Shown piece after piece: positions 15,147 through 16,187 of a DNA stretch of 16,187 nucleotides. Numbering within the stretch: position 1 is the first letter of the stretch; the number at the start of each line of letters is the position of its first letter. The stretch is from Limisphaerales bacterium. Lineage in GTDB: Bacteria; Verrucomicrobiota; Verrucomicrobiia; Limisphaerales; PALSA-1396. The position numbers and the translations under genes were made by a program. The stretch spans positions 2,167 through 18,353 of the forward strand of contig PLJQ01000518.1 in assembly GCA_003140275.1 (NCBI GenBank), given 5' to 3'. The notes under the pieces are model-generated. The model had not been told where the DNA came from. It did no database searches and saw only the letters and a list, made by a program, of their open reading frames with translations.

Positions 15147-16187
15147 ATGTCACGGTTGCCGTTTGAGTTGCTCCTGGCGTTGCGTTACTTGCGTCCCAAA
15201 CGGACGTTCGTTTCGATCATCACGCTGATTTCGATCATCGGCGTCATGCTCGGCGTCGCGGTGCTCATCATCGTCATCAGTGTGATGAATGGCTTTGACC
15301 GGCAGTTGCGGGAAAAGATCCTTGGTTTCAGCGCCCATCTCAAGGTGTTGTCAGCAAACGACGCGAACCTGAAGGATTACGCGTCGCCGATCAGCATCAT
15401 CGCCTCGAATCTGAACGTCAAAGGCGTGGCGCCCTTTGTCCTGGCGCAGGTGCTGGTGGAAACGGAACCGGAAACCGGCCCGGCCAGGGCGGGTGCTCCG
15501 TGGGTGCGCGGCATTGATCCGTTCCAGGAAGCCAAAGTGAGCGATCTCCCAACCAGCGTGAAACAGGGCAGTTTTGACGTAAGCGGACACGGCCTGCTCA
15601 TCGGCAGTGAATTTGCGCGCGGGATGAACCTTCGAGTCGGAGACCGGGTGGCGATTACTTCGCCACGCGATTTGGAACGGATGCGCAAAAACCGCGGCAA
15701 GGAGGGTGAAGTGGGCATTCTCCCGGAGGATTATTCTGTGCGCGGAATTTTTGACGTGGGTTATTACGAATACAACGCCTCGGTGATCGTGACCTCACTG
15801 GAGAACGCGCAGGATTTATATGACCTGGGTGAATCGGTGCACGGGTTGCTGGTGATGCTCAAGGACCCCTATCAGGCGGAAACCGTGCGAACGCAACTCA
15901 ACCAGGCCCTCGGCGGCAATTTTCGTATCACGATCTGGACGGAGGAAAACTCAGCGATTTTGAACGCGTTGCTCGTCGAGAAGAACGTGATGTTTTATCT
16001 GCTTTTTTTCATCATGATTGTCGCGGCGTTCGGCATAACGAGCGCTCTCATTACCTTCGTCGTCCAAAAGACGCGCGAGATCGGGATGCTTAAAGCATTG
16101 GGCGCCACCGGTGGCCAGGTGATGGTGCTTTTTTTGAGTCAAAGCGTGTTGGTGGGCGTTCTCGGTGTCATCGCCGGATTTGGTCTT
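15147..16187 (+). CDS. LolC/LolE-family ABC permease, N-terminal part
   Basis: Inner-membrane permease of the lipoprotein-releasing type, which in the Lol system extracts lipoproteins from the inner membrane for transfer to the outer membrane with the ATPase LolD. 347 codons run open to the right edge; full members are about 410 residues, so roughly the last sixth is missing. The N-terminus MSRLPFELLLALRYLRPKRT is family-typical and fixes the start. A first membrane helix at about 22-47 ends in the conserved VMNGFDRQLREKILGF. A periplasmic MacB-like core domain spans about 50-278, then a helix at about 280-306, the FtsX/LolE cytoplasmic segment QKTREIGMLKALGAT (307-321), and the start of a third helix. 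A lolD ATPase gene is expected just beyond the edge. LolC versus LolE cannot be decided here; lineages of this kind often have a single such gene. Confidence 0.93.
   Translation, partial: MSRLPFELLLALRYLRPKRTFVSIITLISIIGVMLGVAVLIIVISVMNGFDRQLREKILGFSAHLKVLSANDANLKDYASPISIIASNLNVKGVAPFVLAQVLVETEPETGPARAGAPWVRGIDPFQEAKVSDLPTSVKQGSFDVSGHGLLIGSEFARGMNLRVGDRVAITSPRDLERMRKNRGKEGEVGILPEDYSVRGIFDVGYYEYNASVIVTSLENAQDLYDLGESVHGLLVMLKDPYQAETVRTQLNQALGGNFRITIWTEENSAILNALLVEKNVMFYLLFFIMIVAAFGITSALITFVVQKTREIGMLKALGATGGQVMVLFLSQSVLVGVLGVIAGFGL

Overview
The window carries twelve protein-coding genes and no RNA genes, insertion sequences or CRISPR arrays. Two genes are cut by its edges. It looks like a Gram-negative (diderm) environmental bacterium. 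The right three quarters fit a Verrucomicrobiota genome (Limisphaerales/Pedosphaera-like), judged from the Gld-type ABC / GldG / DUF4340 / AsmA-like series, a secreted PA14 protein, a LolC/E-type permease, heavy use of AAA for lysine, and start codons sitting right behind promoter-like -10 boxes. The left quarter (DMT transporter, leuD, leuC and the first half of an HtrA protease) looks more like Acidobacteriota: AAG-rich lysine codons, an extended -10 box and a clear Shine-Dalgarno. The change falls inside the htrA gene, near its very conserved active-site segment. The window may therefore be an assembly chimera or a natural recombinant. The taxonomic assignments are from memory of the families, not from a search.

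Layout. 1-761 (+): end of a DMT/EamA-family membrane transporter. 799-2880 (-): leuC-leuD, the two subunits of isopropylmalate isomerase for leucine biosynthesis. 2881-3114: divergent intergenic region with an htrA promoter, a very stable 5'-UTR hairpin and a Shine-Dalgarno. 3115-4569 (+): membrane-anchored HtrA/DegP-type serine protease with two PDZ domains. 4629-12711 (+): a tightly packed five-gene unit: ABC ATPase (GldA-like), ABC permease (GldF-like), GldG-like anchored periplasmic protein, a protein built of four DUF4340-like modules, and a 1005-residue AsmA-like protein. 12775-13239 (+): small secreted protein of unknown function. 13412-14422 (+): HlyD/MacA-type membrane-fusion (adaptor) protein. 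14466-14993 (-): secreted single-domain PA14 protein. 15147 to the right edge (+): LolC/LolE-type ABC permease, cut by the window.

How the genes work together. From 4629 rightwards nearly everything concerns the cell envelope: an ABC exporter with large periplasmic partners, an AsmA-like protein of the kind linked to lipid movement between membranes, an adaptor protein and a lipoprotein-release-type permease. The most interesting possibility is that the five genes at 4629-12711 form one trans-envelope system. Junctions of +6, +1 and -1 bases argue for co-translation. Two of its proteins have clear internal repeats: four ~140-residue modules in the DUF4340 protein, and four exact 37-residue units in the AsmA-like protein.
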